A stretch of 64,000 nucleotides of DNA from Gigaspora rosea (GCA_003550325.1 QKWP01000049.1:62609-126608), one strand, 5' to 3'; counted from the stretch's first letter, positions 1 to 12,163 are shown. The notes: generated by a model not told the origin, from the letters alone. Numbers and translations are program-made.

Positions 1-157
1 GATTTTTTTGGTTTTTTAACTTGTCTAGACGTCGAAGAAGCCCTTTTGTTAGTTGTAACAAGTGCTTCATTTGTTAGTTTTTCAACGTCACTTAGGAGCA
101 AATTTTTGTGTAACAGTTTATTGAAAAAAGGCCCAATTATGCTGATTCGCTGATATG
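1..157 (-). mobile_element. TIR element of the CATATCGGC family, cut by the window edge
   Basis: Positions 1-157 are a close reverse complement of 19490-19650, including the terminal inverted repeat that ends at 157 (reads CATATCAGCGAATCAGCATA on the minus strand). The element runs off the left edge, so its other end and its target duplication cannot be seen. Sibling copies lie at 18586-18825, 19490-19987 and 46073-47693. Confidence 0.75.
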
Positions 158-329
158 GTTGGCTCAAATTTTTTGTAGTTATACAAAAATGATTAATTCT
201 GATTGGTTGAATCTATGTTATTTACAATTGTGATTAGTCAATCACCTGATTTCATATAATCACAACGTGATCACTATTAAAAATGATCTATGTTCACGCT
301 ACCCTTAATAATATTAAATAAATATATAT
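158..329. other. AT-rich spacer, nothing recognised
   Basis: No open frame or repeat was recognised here. It separates the TIR element from the T-rich tract that marks the LINE 3' end. Confidence 0.5.
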
Positions 330-518
330 ATATTTTTTTTATGTTTTCCTTCTGGGAACTACCCAGAGGTGGCGTTTGGCCTCTTTATTAATATAAACTT
401 TCAATAATACATAACTATGCTATATATTTGAATTTACTAATTAATTTGTTTGTACATTTTTCTAAACTAGCTTTAAGAATTCTAATATCCTTTTTTAATC
501 TTGTTTCTGTCCTTCTTA

Positions 519-3500
519 TCATTGTGCTTCTATCTGGTGATTTGCCCCCCATCTATTAGCCGTGTAATTACACCAGATTTCATAGACGATATTTATATTT
601 AACCACATACATGCAAACCATTCCTTCGCTTTATCTGTAGCTGGCTCTTGGTAAATTTCCTCGAGAGTGGTTGGCGGGGTCTTTATCTCCTCTATATGCA
701 AGTGGAGTAGGCCTTTTTCCTATATTTCTTTACTTACCACGCATCTGGTAGCAAAGTGTTCCCCTGTTTGTTGTTCTCCCGGACACCAATAACAGTCACC
801 TGAGATGCCTTGTCCGATGTGTTTCAGTCTGTACCCGAGGGGTAGGGTCTTGTGGAAAAGTCGCCAAAACACAGCTTCTTTTTATTCTCTATTTTTGTTA
901 TATGCAGCTAGTTGTGAGTTCTTTGTCTTTCTCCTTCCGCCACGCTTTCTACTTTGAATGTTTCTTTTCTTAGGATGGTGACTATTTCTTTTACTGTTAA
1001 TTTGTTACCTTCCATGCCTTTGGCTTCTATTTCTTCTAACTTCTATAGCCATGCGGACAGGGATTTTACCTTATCCTCTATCTTCTTCCAGGCAGACAGA
1101 TACGGTTTCCATTCTCTCGGCCATGCTTTCATACTGATCTTGGAGTTTAAAGCCTGTATTATATCAATGCCTCTTCTTTCACGTAAGCAATCAGAGATCC
1201 TTTTCCTTTCAACCTCTGCCCAAAACGAATTGCCCGTTATTAAGCTCTTCCAGACCATACACAATCTGGCTTTTAACATATTCCCAATTATTGGGCTTTT
1301 AGGCCGTAACTCGCGAAGTCTTTCCGGAACGTAGTCCATCTTGGGAGCATTTTAGCCTTACCTTTAATCCATTTAGCCAAAAGCTCATTAATTTCTGCTG
1401 TTTGCTTTCCTGTAGGAGGAGCTAAATATGCTCCATACCACACTTTAGAGAGGACAAGAGCATTTGCTAGTAGTATTTTCCCGACAATTGTTAGGTTTCT
1501 TCCTGACAGACGTTCCAGATTTTTTCCCATTCGTTTAATTATTTTCGCCCACATGTTCTTTTTGGGGAAGCCGTTCGCCTGAACTTCGTAACCTAGTATC
1601 TTTATAGTACTCTGTTCTTTTATTTTTGTAAAATGTTCTTGGTCTTTTAACTCTACCCGATCCACTACCGGTGTCAGCGGGATCAACTTTGTTTTTGTTT
1701 TGTTGATACTGGCATTTGAGGCCCCTTCATATTGCTTGAAAGTTCTAAGATCACTTTTCAATCTTCCCTAGAGCCGATTCCTACGGATAAATCGTCGGTA
1801 TACGCTGACAACTTGAAGAACGACTGTACAATTCGGATACCTCTAAGTCTTTTTTCCAATGTACATAGCAGAGGTTCGAATACGAGAACATAGAGCAAGG
1901 GTGAGAGAGGGTCACCATGTCTGACCCCTCTTTCTACTGTAAAGGGTGATGAAAGCCCCTTCTTTCTTATAATATGCGCTTCTTGGTTTTGAAACAGGTT
2001 ACCAACCAGCTTGATTATATTAGGATCAAAGTTCATTTTAGACAACGTTAAACTCAAGAATTCATGATTAATATGATCAAAGGCCTTTCTTTGATCCACT
2101 AGTAACAGCCAATTTTGTTTAGATGGGTCCGGTTGATTGCGCATTGTGGTGATGATATCTAGAGCCGCGTCTGTGATTACTCTGTTTTTGATAAAACCTA
2201 TTTGGTGAGGTAGAATAATTATTTTGCAAATTTCATTTAGCCTTCTGGCCATGATTTTCATAAATATCTTTGTGTCCGAGTTTACTAGGGAAATCGGCCG
2301 CCAATTTTCTAGGGATTCTCTGTCTTCGGACTTCTTTGGTATGAGCATTATCATATTCTTGTGCCATGAGATCGGCATTATTCCTGACTTGAGAACTTGG
2401 TTAAAGACTAACTCTAGGACAGGAGTTACCGTGACTACAAACTCCTTATAGAATTCGTATGTAATGCCATCCGTACCGGGAGACTTATTGTTTAGGAGAG
2501 ATTTATTCGCCTGTTCTATTTCTTTCTTCGTTATATGTTTTATTAGGCTTGAGTTCATTTCTGTACTGACTTGCGGTAAATCCATTGTCAGACAATCTGC
2601 CAGTTGTGGATCCCATTTCTCTTTTTTGTAGATATTTTTATATTTCTCTTTAATATAATCTAAAGTGTCCTCATATTTATCTTTATATTCCTCTGGGATT
2701 TTAATCAAGTCTTCACAATTTCCTTCACTTCTGGCCTTATGACGAGAGAAGAAAAACTTGGTCGATTTCTCTCCTTTCTCTATCCATCGTTCTTTTGAAC
2801 GGAGGTGCCATTTGTCAGCTAGCTCTGCTGTTTCTTCATGTAACTTGTCAGTCAGATTTGCAAGTTCATGTTCTTTCTCCGAGCTTAGTCCTTTTTTTGC
2901 CTTTTCTTCCTTGAGCTTAGAAATTGTATTGTTTATCTTGAGTATATTACTTTCATGCCATTTAGGTTTCCTGAATGCTCTTGTTATCGATTGTAACCTC
3001 AATTTACACCTGTCCCAATTTGTTGGTGAATCTTCCGATTCTAGTTCGGCTTTTAATTCTTTAACCAGGAGTTTATTACCAAATCCTTCTTTATCCATTT
3101 TTCATGTAGTACTACTGTACGTTTTAGATTTGGAGGACAGCGTGCATGTCACAAGCAGGTGGTCGAAGTTACCGAATTTCGTTGTTACCTCCGAGACTAA
3201 GTTACTTTGCTCCATCTCTACAAGAATATAGTCGATGCATGTATCCATTATATTGTTGTCTCGAGTGTTTTGGAAGTATGTTAAAAAGGGGCTAGTTTCC
3301 GAACATTCAGCTACATTAAAGAATTCTGAAACTTTTTCTTCGAGAATTCTTCTAGAGGTGTCTCGTTGTGGTTCTGCCTGACTAACTCTATTTAGTACTG
3401 GGTTCAAATTTACATTGAAGTCTCCCGCTATGATATTAATACTGTCTGGTTTCTGTGCTGGGACCCAGTCACTGAAGAATTTAATCCTATCCGGTTGGTG

Positions 3501-3833
3501 TGGAGGAGCGTATATATTGGTGATGGCAAAGGTGTGGCCTCTAAATACAAATTCTGTTGTAATAATTCTATCGGCCTTGTCTATTTTAATCATTTTGAAT
3601 TCTATTATTTTATTACTAGCTAATATAGCTGTTTTGTTCGTCCAAATGGAATCGTAAATCTATTGTGCCTTAAGGAAGTCTCTTGTGTTTTTATTCGTAG
3701 TGTTAGTTTCCTGTAGTAGTATTATGTCCATTTTGTAGGATTTCAGCAGTGTAAGAGTAACGCGTTGTTTGTCCTTGTTATTAAAACCTTTTATGTTCAG
3801 GGTTGCTATCTTAAGTTTGAAGTTTTGTGACAT
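519..3833 (-). pseudogene. LINE ORF2: AP endonuclease and reverse transcriptase, broken
   Basis: The start is an ATG at 3833-3831. The N-terminus shows the endonuclease motifs ATLNIKGFN and DIILLQET, an in-frame TAG near 3660, then ITNIYAP, GDFNV, IDYILV and DHLLV (3593-3102). An in-frame TGA at about 3104 separates this from the reverse transcriptase (3098-1758), which carries NWRPISLVN, LLLVDQRKAFDH, GVRHGDPLSP and the catalytic box AYTDDLSVG. A frameshift near 1760 leads into the thumb region (1761-1288), with another shift near 1335 and a stop near 1043. A Cys/His cluster of the form CYWC-x8-H-x5-C lies at about 810-735, typical of the zinc motif closing LINE ORF2. The reaction in intact relatives is target-primed reverse transcription in the nucleus. 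At least four disabling changes make activity impossible. The family call is secure; the exact clade is not. Confidence 0.9.
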
Positions 3834-3860
3834 GATCCGTAAAAGGAAAGAGCGCCCTAT

Positions 3861-5570
3861 CTATTGGCGGTGAGGGTTACCGCCCCTTCCCTTCTTGCCA
3901 TATGGGGAGGGTCTCTTCTCAGAATCTTGTATCTTTGATTTGTCAGTTTGTTTGTTCTTTTTTAGTGTTGTTGATCTTTTGTTAATGACAGGTTTGAAGC
4001 CCTCTGAGTATAACCAATCTACGTCTTCTGGTTGAATAGCTTTAGTTGCTGTTTCCATAGAGGGAGACTCTGAAAGTGCACTGCTTCGATCCGCTGTTTT
4101 ACTTGAGGGGCTAAAAGTGTCTAATTTGTCCCTCAGATCCTCATTTCTACGTGTGCAAGTTGGGGTGTTTGGAGCCCCTGAATTACCTTGTTGTGCTAAC
4201 ATATTGTCCTTAGTGTCTAGAACGTCTGTCATGTGCATTTCTGAGGGAATTAGCTTGTTAACTGTTGAGACGATCATTTCCACTTCAGTGCTATTTGTGT
4301 CTGTACTAAAGCCCATAATCACCTGCTTCCTTTCCTCATCGGGAGGCTCTATTGTTGTTTGTGCTTGTTCTTCTGTATTGTTCATATTTGTTCCCACACT
4401 ATCAGCTTCAATATCTGGAGCAGTTGCGTGGAGAGTCATTTGGTCCATTGTCTCGTGCTCCCCATTTCCTTTAGCAGAATTAAGACCTGCTTTTCTTTGT
4501 TTGTACTCTTTATGAGCTTTCCTTAATTCGTCCGATTCTTTGTATTGCATGTACTCTTTTTTGATATGACCTTCTTTTTCGCAGAAATAGCAAACTTTTA
4601 TCGCAGATCTTCACTCTGTATAGACTTTATTGTCCTACACGTGTGTGAATCTTGGAAGCCTGTTCTCTAAGTCTGAATCTTCCGTCGTTTCAAATGTAAC
4701 TATCTATTGGTCGAATACCTATGGAGTACCTTCTATTACCAAGGGTTTAATCGACACTATGCTTCTGAAGTTTTCGAAGCTTTCTCGGAGTGCTTCTGTG
4801 ACACTGTTTTTATTTCCGAGGGGTACGTTCCTGCACCTAACCATAAGAAAGGTTTTCCTCGTATCTACTGGGATATAACCATAGTACGATCTTTGTAAAA
4901 TCTCTAGCCCTTTCGCGGTGTAGTACTTTTGTTTATCCTCATCTATGAAAGTGACTTCCAGGTGCGTCCTGGTTCCTTTTGTAAAATAAGCTTTCGCAGC
5001 AGAAATGTCATATTTAGTAGTCTCAAATAAAGAGGCCATTATCTCGTTAAACGAGCATTGAATATTGTAGATGTCTATGATCAAGGCATTGTTATTTTTT
5101 GATTTTATTGAGTTTCTGGGAGAGAAGGTTGAGAATGTGGCCTTTCCTCGTTTAAGTTTTGGAAAGAGAGCTGCCCAAGTTTTACGTGACGTATTACCAT
5201 TTGTTTCCCCTGTAAAGAATCGGCTCCTTGGGCTTCCCCTACTATAGGTCCCTGCATTGTTTGTTGTTCTATTGCTTGTTCTACTCGCGTCAATGTATCT
5301 AGCTTGTGTTCCGGTTCGATTGTGGTTACGAGTGATTTTTGTGTTGCCTCTTTGTCTCCGGCATAATAGTCCAAAGAAGAGTTGTTCCATATGTTCGTAG
5401 TGTCTTTCAATGCTTTAAGTTCAAATTCCACTTTTTCATCCCAAGAGAGGGTGTTATTATTATTTGAGTATTCTAGAAACAAGCTATTATTTAGTACGTT
5501 GTAGCTGTTATGGAACGTGTTTTCTTTGTTGTCCCCTACGATGTTAAGTTTTTGTTTTTTTTTGTCGTTT
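3861..5570 (-). pseudogene. LINE ORF1: gag-like RNA-binding protein, broken
   Basis: This sits just 5' of ORF2 with the same orientation. An N-terminal frame (about 5570-5105, no clear ATG) is Asn/Gln-rich. A second overlapping frame (5390-4719) carries a folded segment beginning NNALIIDIYNIQCSF and ending near LVIEGTP, resembling the RNA-binding part of L1/Tad ORF1 proteins. After further stops a retroviral-type zinc knuckle appears near 4600-4555: CYFCEKEGH followed by IKKEY, that is C-x2-C-x4-H-x4 with Tyr where the last Cys should be. The tail (4550-3861) is polar and ends in a Lys/Arg/Gly-rich stretch, KKGRGGNPHRQ. Known ORF1 proteins bind the element RNA in a ribonucleoprotein particle. 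Frameshifts, stops and the lost Cys make this copy inactive. Confidence 0.75.
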
Positions 5571-5805
5571 TGCTATAACTTGTTCAAGTATATCATTATA
5601 TTAGCTTTCTTGCGTTCTTTTTCTTTTGGTAAGGGCATTAGCCCTTACTATCCTTCCGTATTTGTAAGTTCTAACTAGTCTCCTACGCGATGTTATTATT
5701 ATTCCCAGTGTTAACTCTCCTCTGCTTCACCTGAATTGGAGAGAGTGCATGTAGATCTTGTATAATATATATATTATATAATTTAATATATATATTATAT
5801 ATAGT

Positions 5806-6834
5806 CAGTGTTTAAAATTCAGATCTAAAACTATATGCACAGCGTGCAAGAATTGGAAAGGTTTTGAGTGCACAAACAACCAACCTGTTGCACATGTGTG
5901 CATGTAAAAAAAATTTTTTCATGCACATATATTTTTATCACACATGTTCTCATAATATTTGCTACCGTAAAATGTAAATTCACTCTTTAATTATATTAAT
6001 ATTGAAGAAGTAAAATCTATTTCAAGTGCACTTTGTAAAAATACTACAATTACCTCTTTGAATCTTAGTAGCAATATGATTTCTAATAAAGGTGCAAAAA
6101 TATTAGCTAATTTGTTTTGTTAAATTTTAATGGAATCAAATTGGTTTTGAAGGTTTAAATATATTAGTGAAGGTCCTTGGCACTCATCCATTTGGGATAT
6201 TTATTTTGATTGTTGCATGCGAATATTCTATAATTACATTATCATAATGGTTTGTTATAGATTATTACTTCATTTTTGAGACTTTCTTAAAATAAATTAA
6301 TAAAAAAATCATTATTTCTACCAAACTAGAATTTCATATGATTATACTTATTTTATAATGACCTCAATTTAGCATTAACTCCAATAATTAAAATAAAAAT
6401 GATCTGTAATGTCATACTTAGTATGTTTCTGGTTTTAGTGCGACTGTGTCGTGCAGCTACTCTAATTCATTTCTGTCTACTTACAAATATTTACTATCGA
6501 TTATTCATATATTACTGTATTATTTATAGTAATAGCGATAGTAATTGCTTAAATTAAAAAAGTAGTAGATTTGCAAATTACAAATAATTATCATTATAAC
6601 TAATATTGTTAATATATATTATTAATATATTTTGTGTATTGAATTTTAAAGTTCTCTCATGCACATAATTTTTTGTGCATAAAAATTTAAAATTTTTTGT
6701 TGCACATAATTTTTTGTGCATTATTTTTATAAAATTTTAGATGCACTTTAGCGCACTTAACTTATTAAAATTTTATGCATATAAAAATATATATGTGCAC
6801 ATGTGCATCGTGTGCATGCCAATTTTAAACACTG
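5806..6834. mobile_element. Non-autonomous hAT element with exact 8 bp TSD
   Basis: The ends read CAGTGTTTAAAATT and AATTTTAAACACTG, a 14 bp perfect terminal inverted repeat of the CAGTG...CACTG kind. They are flanked by the 8 bp duplication TATATAGT at 5798-5805 and 6835-6842, which fits the hAT superfamily. The 1.03 kb interior has no credible gene. Subterminal regions carry repeated motifs such as GCACATGTG, TGTGCATG and TTTTTTGTGCAT, as hAT transposase-binding regions often do. About 60 bp at 6410-6470 match an inverted stretch near 32515-32575. Confidence 0.88.
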
Positions 6835-6952
6835 TATATAGTATATATAAACATGATCACCACCCTGACCCATGTATCCATAGTCGAAATTACGTGATAA
6901 ATGGCACACCTCTTACTCTCTATACTAATAGCTCTAATTAATAGTATGAATT
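6835..6952. other. Short spacer between the hAT element and the SINE
   Basis: It contains the hAT target duplication copy at its left edge and the SINE target copy AATAGTATGAATT (6940-6952) at its right edge. Nothing else was recognised. Confidence 0.6.
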
Positions 6953-7027
6953 GGGTATGGCGACTTAGGAAAGTTGTTAAGTTGTCACTCCCCAAGTGAC
7001 AGGTTTAGAGTTCAAATTCCACTGGAG
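6953..7027 (+). promoter_or_regulatory. tRNA-like head with Pol III A and B boxes
   Basis: The first 75 bases resemble a tRNA: GGGTATGGCGACTTAGG matches the A-box region and GAGTTCAAATTCC matches the B-box consensus. The same head, better preserved, is present in reverse complement at the right end of the 42313 copy (GGGTGTAGTGACTTAGG, then GGGTTCAAATCCC) and of the 57021 copy. In tRNA-derived SINEs this block is the internal RNA polymerase III promoter. No usable tRNA is implied. Confidence 0.65.
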
Positions 7028-7873
7028 ATAGTTTAGAAAAATAGGCCTGTGTACCATTAATATTTATTCGACGATCGGTTGGGTACATTACCTGTAGTCC
7101 TTGGTTACTATCTCGAATGGGAGCTTTCAGGTGAAGTTGTGTCTCGTGATACAGACAAATCCAAGGAACCGGAATAATTGAAACCCGTTTGGCAAGATCC
7201 GAATAAGGAGGTAGTGAAGATCTTTAACGATACTGCGGATATCAGAATTTGAGACCGAGACAAGTGGGCACCAACCTGGCCGCCGGAGACATACCGGACA
7301 AAAAGGTCCTATGCTATGGAATTAGAAACTAGAGAAGTTAACCAAAAAAGGCACCTAAAGCTAAAGTACAACAACCCATCCGGGCTAACTGGTTTGGTAG
7401 TTTGGGAGGGATCGGTTATAGGACTGGTTGATGTAGATATCGGGATCAAAATGAACCTTGCAAGGACACAGATACTGTGCAGTTCAATGGTTAGCCCTGA
7501 CTGCTAGTAGTGGACCTTGGCCATTGCGAAGGTATTCAAAGTCTAATCTAAAAATGTGTGGGACATAGAAAGATTAGGGGTATATACTACACTCTCCCTA
7601 GGGTAATTCGGCAGTTGAAATGCTACTAGATTACCTATAGAATTAGGGTGCAAGTAGTATGGCAAATGTCGATCTGGGTGGTCTTCAATTAAAGCAGCAT
7701 GAGGTTATGTGTAGGTGTAATTGTGGTAGGTGATACAGGATGGGGGACACCAGAGAGTTTAAATGGGTAATAATGGGTAATCACCTAGTTAGGTTACAGG
7801 TACGGCGTATAGTATAGAACCTTCGGGCGGACTACTCAAATAGGCAACCAAAAGTTGCATGTGTGGCTATATG

Positions 7874-8124
7874 CAGTGTTGTCACTTGGACATGTCCATA
7901 CTATGTTTTTTGTCCAACATCCAAGATTGTCCAAAATCGTCCAAGCCTATGTCTCATGTTTAACTAATCAATAAAGTAATTTAAAAAAATATATAATTAT
8001 ATATTTTTTTAGGTGCTGGACTCATTGGTGAAAAAATTAAAATAGATTATCTTAATAAATTTTAAGTAATTTTAATTTGAAAAAATGTTCAAAGTGTCCA
8101 AAAAACGTCCAAGTGACAACACTG
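7874..8124. mobile_element. hAT MITE (251 bp) inside the SINE
   Basis: The TIRs are CAGTGTTGTCACTTGGAC and its exact reverse complement at the right end, with an exact 8 bp target duplication GCTATATG (7866-7873 and 8125-8132). The interior repeats GTCCAA motifs and has no gene. It inserted after the SINE. A related element with TIR CAGTGTTG lies at 54470-54741. Confidence 0.92.
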
Positions 8125-8270
8125 GCTATATGTACTCTCATTAACCAAGAATGTATTATCTAAAAACCTAATAAAAATCCGCTTTCATGTGACATTGCAA
8201 AAAAAAAGAATAAAAAAATAGTATGAATTTCTGTTTGACCCGTTGATCCGAGTTATAACCTGGGTTAATA

Positions 8271-9312
8271 GGACCCCGGACATCTCTGATATATGTCATA
8301 TTTTTTTTTTTAGCAAATTGCAGAAAATTTGGTTTGAGGTCCAAATTTAAATTTTAGCAAATTGAAGTTAATTTTAAAAAAGGTTATATAAAGCATTTTG
8401 GCAAATTACAGCAATTTTATGCATGTAATATTTTATTTTTAGCAAATTACCTGCATTTTGCAAGAAACATACCCAAAAATAAAGCTATCTCATTTTTTGT
8501 ACTACTATGATTTTTAAAAATTTAAGATGCTTAATTTTGAATTTTTTTGATCAAAAAATCCAAAATTAAGCATTTTCTCTTAAATTTTCAAGAAATATAA
8601 AAGTATATATGGCGGAATAATATATTTTTATGTGCTGAACAAGTTTTCTTAGAGCACAATATTAGAATCAATTAGTAAAATTTGGAGAATTATAATATTT
8701 TATATTGGAGAATTATAATATTTTATAATTTTATTAATAAAAATACCAAAAAATTCTATGATTCATCAAATTTTACTAATTGATTCTAACATTGTGCCCT
8801 AAGAAAACTTGTTCAGCACATAAAAATACATTATTCTGGCATATTTACTTTTATATTTCTTGAAAATTCAAGAGAAGATGCTTAATTTTGGATTTTTTGA
8901 TCAAAAATCCAAAATTAAGCATCTTCTCTTAAATTTTTAAAAAATATGCCGAAATGATGTATTTTTATATGCTGAACAAGTTTTCTTAGGGCACAATGTT
9001 AGAATCAATTAGTAAAATTTGGAGAATTATAATATTTTATAATTTTATTAATAAAAATACTAAAAAATTCTGATTCTCCAAATTTTACTAATTGATTCTA
9101 ACTTTATACTCCAAAAAAATTTGTTCAGCACTCAAAAATATATATATTATTTTGATTTATAAAAATAGATGTGATAATTTAGTTTTTAGCAAATTACTAA
9201 AAATTTATATGTAATAATTGAATTTTCAGCAAATTTACTTGATTTTAGAGTAGCAAAAACCTCTAAATTCATGCAGATCATTTATGACCTATATTAGAGA
9301 TGTCCGGGGTCC
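8271..9312. mobile_element. MULE-like TIR element filled with palindromes
   Basis: The ends are GGACCCCGGACATCTCT and its reverse complement, matching over about 22 bp with one difference. Flanks read TGGGTTAATA and TGGATTAATA, a 9-10 bp duplication with one mismatch, which points to a Mutator-like origin. The interior holds no gene. It is built from alternating inverted copies: a hairpin around TTGATCAAAAA with AATTAAGCAT arms, and a larger palindrome around TTTTATTAATAAAA with AATCAATTAGTAAAATTTGG arms. The same two hairpin types recur at 13.5-18.1 kb. Confidence 0.75.
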
Positions 9313-9813
9313 TGGATTAATACTCGAGGTAGGATAAAAATTTTTTTTATACATTTTACAATACTTTTTTTCGGAATCTCGGGTACTTTAACTTCCTTGT
9401 TAAGGGGATAAAATGTACTAAGTAAAATTGATGCTTTCTTACAACATATTCGCTTAATCTATTTTAATTCACCAACTTTTATAACATGACTTTTTTACTG
9501 AAGGTACAAGGAATATAGGAAGTTTCAAGCCATTCACTACCTTGCTAAAATCCTGTTTATTGTACAAAATAAAAAAATAAAATAAAAATGATTAGAACAA
9601 CAATTTATACGGGTAACGTAAGTAAAGGGTATTAATTTGTATAAATTTTTATTATATATTATATGAAGGTTTTAAAAAAATCAATAAAATTACATATATA
9701 ATGCTAATTAATTTAAATTTTCATTTTTTTAGACTGTAAAAACTTAGATGCATAGAAAAACTTTTAATATAACTGTGTATATCAAGGTCGAAAAGAGCTT
9801 TTTTTATAGAATA
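9313..9813. other. AT-rich spacer, nothing recognised
   Basis: No open frame, TIR or repeat was recognised between the MULE-like element and the first pogo-like MITE. Confidence 0.5.
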
Positions 9814-10158
9814 CAGTCAGACCTCCATAAATGCAACCTCCATAAATGCAATACCTTCCTAAATGCACGTTTTTTCTATTCCATAAGATGTTATTAGTGT
9901 TAAATACATGTTCTATATTCTGTAAATACACATTCTCTTGAATAACATTTTACAGTATATTACAATAACCTCCCTAAATGCACGTAGCCAATCAAATTTT
10001 AGTATTTAAGATAGATTATACAGTTTTGGTAGAAGTTACACAAATTTGATAATCAAATTTTTAAAGCTGCAATTTAATTGGCTCACTTTAAATGCAAACC
10101 TCCCTAAATGCACGTTGTAGGCTTGTCCCTACGAGTTGCATTTATAGAGGGTTGACTG
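9814..10158. mobile_element. Pogo/Tigger-like MITE (345 bp), copy 1
   Basis: The ends read CAGTCAGACCTCCATAAATG and, in reverse complement, CAGTCAACCCTCTATAAATG. It is flanked by TA on both sides (9812-9813 and 10159-10160), as expected for the Tc1/mariner-pogo group. The interior is a string of inverted and direct CCTCCCTAAATGCACGT motifs with no gene. A near-full copy in opposite orientation lies at 17217-17556. Confidence 0.85.
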
Positions 10159-11302
10159 TAGCAGTGTGAATAGTGTGTAGTAAGAGATATCCAAGTTTTA
10201 AAATACACACATATTTGAGTATATAAGATTTAGTATAAGAGGTTATGATTAGAATTCCAAACCGGTTTGAAATTTTAAACCCGTGACCTGTAGGGTCAAA
10301 ACTTGCAACCAATAAGATATCTAAATTAAATCAGGTAACCTGTCCAAATTTGTGTGACCTGGATGCTCAACTAAATTTGAGTGACCCAAATATATATAGG
10401 ATAACTTTATACAATTTAGAGTACTTTACCCCCCTACAATAATGAATTTTTTTTGTAACTATCATATTTTTTACGAAGAGACAGTTCGTAAGCTAGGAAA
10501 ATAGTAATGTGCAATAAATATTATATATTAAAGCTTTATTTAACAACACTTGAAGCTTTATTTAGATATAAAGAAAGATAACTTTATATTTTGGAATTTT
10601 GAAATTAATAAGTTAAGTCTCTAATCTGAAATTTTTAGTATCATTCAAAAATGCAATAAAGAACTTGTTTATTTATTATTTTTAATAAATAGGTTATACA
10701 TTATTCATTCATGGTATATTTAAGATAGTTTTATTATGTATTTCAGGAAATTATTGTTTGACGTTTGATTATTTATTATAATTTTATATAGTGATTGGAT
10801 GTATTTTTTTGTCTAAAAATTAAATCATATTAAATCACTTTAGTTTATTTCTAAGATTGAATTGTCATGTAATATGAATTCAAGGTTTTAAGTTGTATGT
10901 ATATAACAATAATACTGTATTACTGTAATATATCTTTGTATTTAATTATGATGTGATCTCAATTTACATGATCAACCAATCACGAGAAAGTTATTTGATA
11001 TACTTCAATGGGTTATCCAGGTCACCTGCTTACTATCAAATTATCTGCTAAAAATCAGGTGACCCGCCCCTTATTTTAAACTGGTTTGTCAAAAAACAGA
11101 CCCGGTTAATAAATTTCACAGGTCAAGTGATTAGGTACACAGTTATCTGGTTATGATAAATTTGTTAATAATAATAGTATATTTGTTAAAAAACGGACTA
11201 AGTTAATAAAGCAAGACATCTGGTTAAATAGCAAAAATAATCTAAATACAATAAAGATGAAGGTAATTATTATGCAGAATTAATTAAATGCGATAAATTC
11301 TT
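10159..11302. other. AT-rich stretch with possible old inverted element
   Basis: GGTCACC/GGTGACC-rich motifs occur near 10260-10390 and again, partly inverted, near 11000-11150 (for example GTAACCTG and CAGGTCACC). They hint at a worn TIR element like the one at 34401-35690. The ends and target duplication could not be established, and no gene is visible. Confidence 0.3.
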
Positions 11303-11528
11303 GTCATGGCTGAAGCTAGAAATGGCTAATGCTGAAAATTTTAAATATTTTAATATGAAATTTACAAAAAATTTTGGAATGCATTTTGTGCGATTTTTTT
11401 TTATAGTTAGATTAAAATTTAGAGTTAGATTTATAATAAAAGAGTATAGTTGGATTTTAGCAGGGCTTATAGTTTTAAATCGAGACCTCTAATTTCTAGC
11501 TTCAGCCATTTCCAGCTTCAGCCGTGAC
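11303..11528. mobile_element. Short MITE with GTCATGGCTGAAGC ends
   Basis: The left end GTCATGGCTGAAGCT and right end AGCTTCAGCCGTGAC are inverted repeats that continue for about 25 bp with a few changes. The flanks share AATTCTTG (7-8 bp, one base being ambiguous between element and target). The 226 bp interior is AT-rich; its open frame (11301-11492) is not credible as a gene. A hAT-type origin is possible from the duplication length but is not proven. Confidence 0.75.
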
Positions 11529-11591
11529 AATTCTTGTGAAAAATCTAAAAGCAGAAATTTTTAATAATATTGATCAAATTTATAGACCTAA

Positions 11592-12108
11592 GAAGGCATC
11601 CATAAATAATATTATACAAGAGGGAGGGGGTTGGACAAACGATAATGTTTTTCTCAATAAGTAGGGGAGGACCAAAAAAATATAACGTAATTTTTTTAGA
11701 AAAAAATTGGCTAAAAATTGAACCAGTAGTCCAAATTTAATGATTTTGGTACCATTCGATTCGTCTCAGTGAGAGGAGTCGAATGACGCCAATTTCATTT
11801 CATTTGGATTACTGGATCAAATTTTATTGGCCAAATACTATTGGTTATTATGTTTTCTTATAAAAATCATTGCGAATAACTATTGATCCAGTAATTCAAA
11901 TGAAGTGATTTTAGTACCATTGGATTCGTCTCACTGAGATGAATCGAATGGTACCTAAATCATCCAAATCGGATCACTGTATCACAATATATTCAAGTTT
12001 TTGTAAAATTTTATATATAAACATACGGATTTTGAAAAATTTTTTATATAGTAGGGGGGGTCCAGCACTACTATGAGGGAGTACATAACGTTATTTATGG
12101 ATGCCCCC
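11592..12108. mobile_element. Harbinger-like TIR element (517 bp)
   Basis: The terminal repeats GGCATCCATAAATAA and TTATTTATGGATGCC lie just inside TAA on each side (11589-11591 and 12109-12111), which fits the 3 bp TWA duplication of PIF/Harbinger elements. The interior repeats an inverted module: 'ccagtagtccaaat', a block 'gattttggtaccatt', and a stem around CTCAGTGAGAGGAG. The same module, with changed sequence, is found in the 12164, 25709 and 49698 elements. No gene is present. Confidence 0.6.
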
Positions 12109-12163
12109 TAAGCTAAATAGCATTTTTTTAATGTGAAAACAACTAAAATTGAGATCAGTCATA

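Larger units (their letters stand above)
330..5757 (-). mobile_element. Degenerate LINE (non-LTR retrotransposon) with ORF1 and ORF2
   Basis: The unit reads on the minus strand: ORF1 remnant (about 5570-3861), a gap of about 27 bases, ORF2 remnant (3833-519), then a short 3' UTR ending in an A-rich tract (T-rich on the plus strand at about 331-340). The order gag-like protein with zinc knuckle, AP-type endonuclease, reverse transcriptase, C-terminal Cys/His motif is that of L1/Tad-type LINEs. Several frameshifts and stops show it is dead. Both flanks are TA repeats, so the exact ends and any target duplication cannot be fixed. The hAT-like element at 5806 starts just beyond the 5' end. Confidence 0.85.
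6953..8216 (+). mobile_element. tRNA-headed SINE-like retroposon, long form
   Basis: The element starts with a tRNA-like head (6953-7027) and ends in an A-rich tail. It is flanked by the 13 bp duplication AATAGTATGAATT (6940-6952 and 8217-8229), the sign of reverse transcription into a nick. It is interrupted near its 3' end by a 251 bp hAT MITE (7874-8124), so its own length is about 1.0 kb. A segment just before that MITE (about 7800-7873), read in reverse complement, is shared with the copies at 24834, 42313 and 57021 (CGGGCGGACTACT, then AACCAAAAGTTG, then GTGTGGCT). The internal frame at 7316-7507 is short, not recognisable and probably meaningless. Confidence 0.8.

Noticed and set aside
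954-1334. 126-codon plus-strand frame
   Set aside because: It lies antisense to LINE ORF2, whose minus-strand reading has clear reverse-transcriptase C-terminal character.
4117-4898. Plus-strand frames opposite LINE ORF1
   Set aside because: They are shadows of the minus-strand ORF1, which carries the zinc knuckle.
6953-7027. Possible functional tRNA gene on the plus strand
   Set aside because: The acceptor and anticodon stems do not pair well, and related heads recur at the ends of other SINE copies.
7316-7507. 63-codon frame inside the SINE at 6953
   Set aside because: It is not preserved in the copies at 42313 and 57021.
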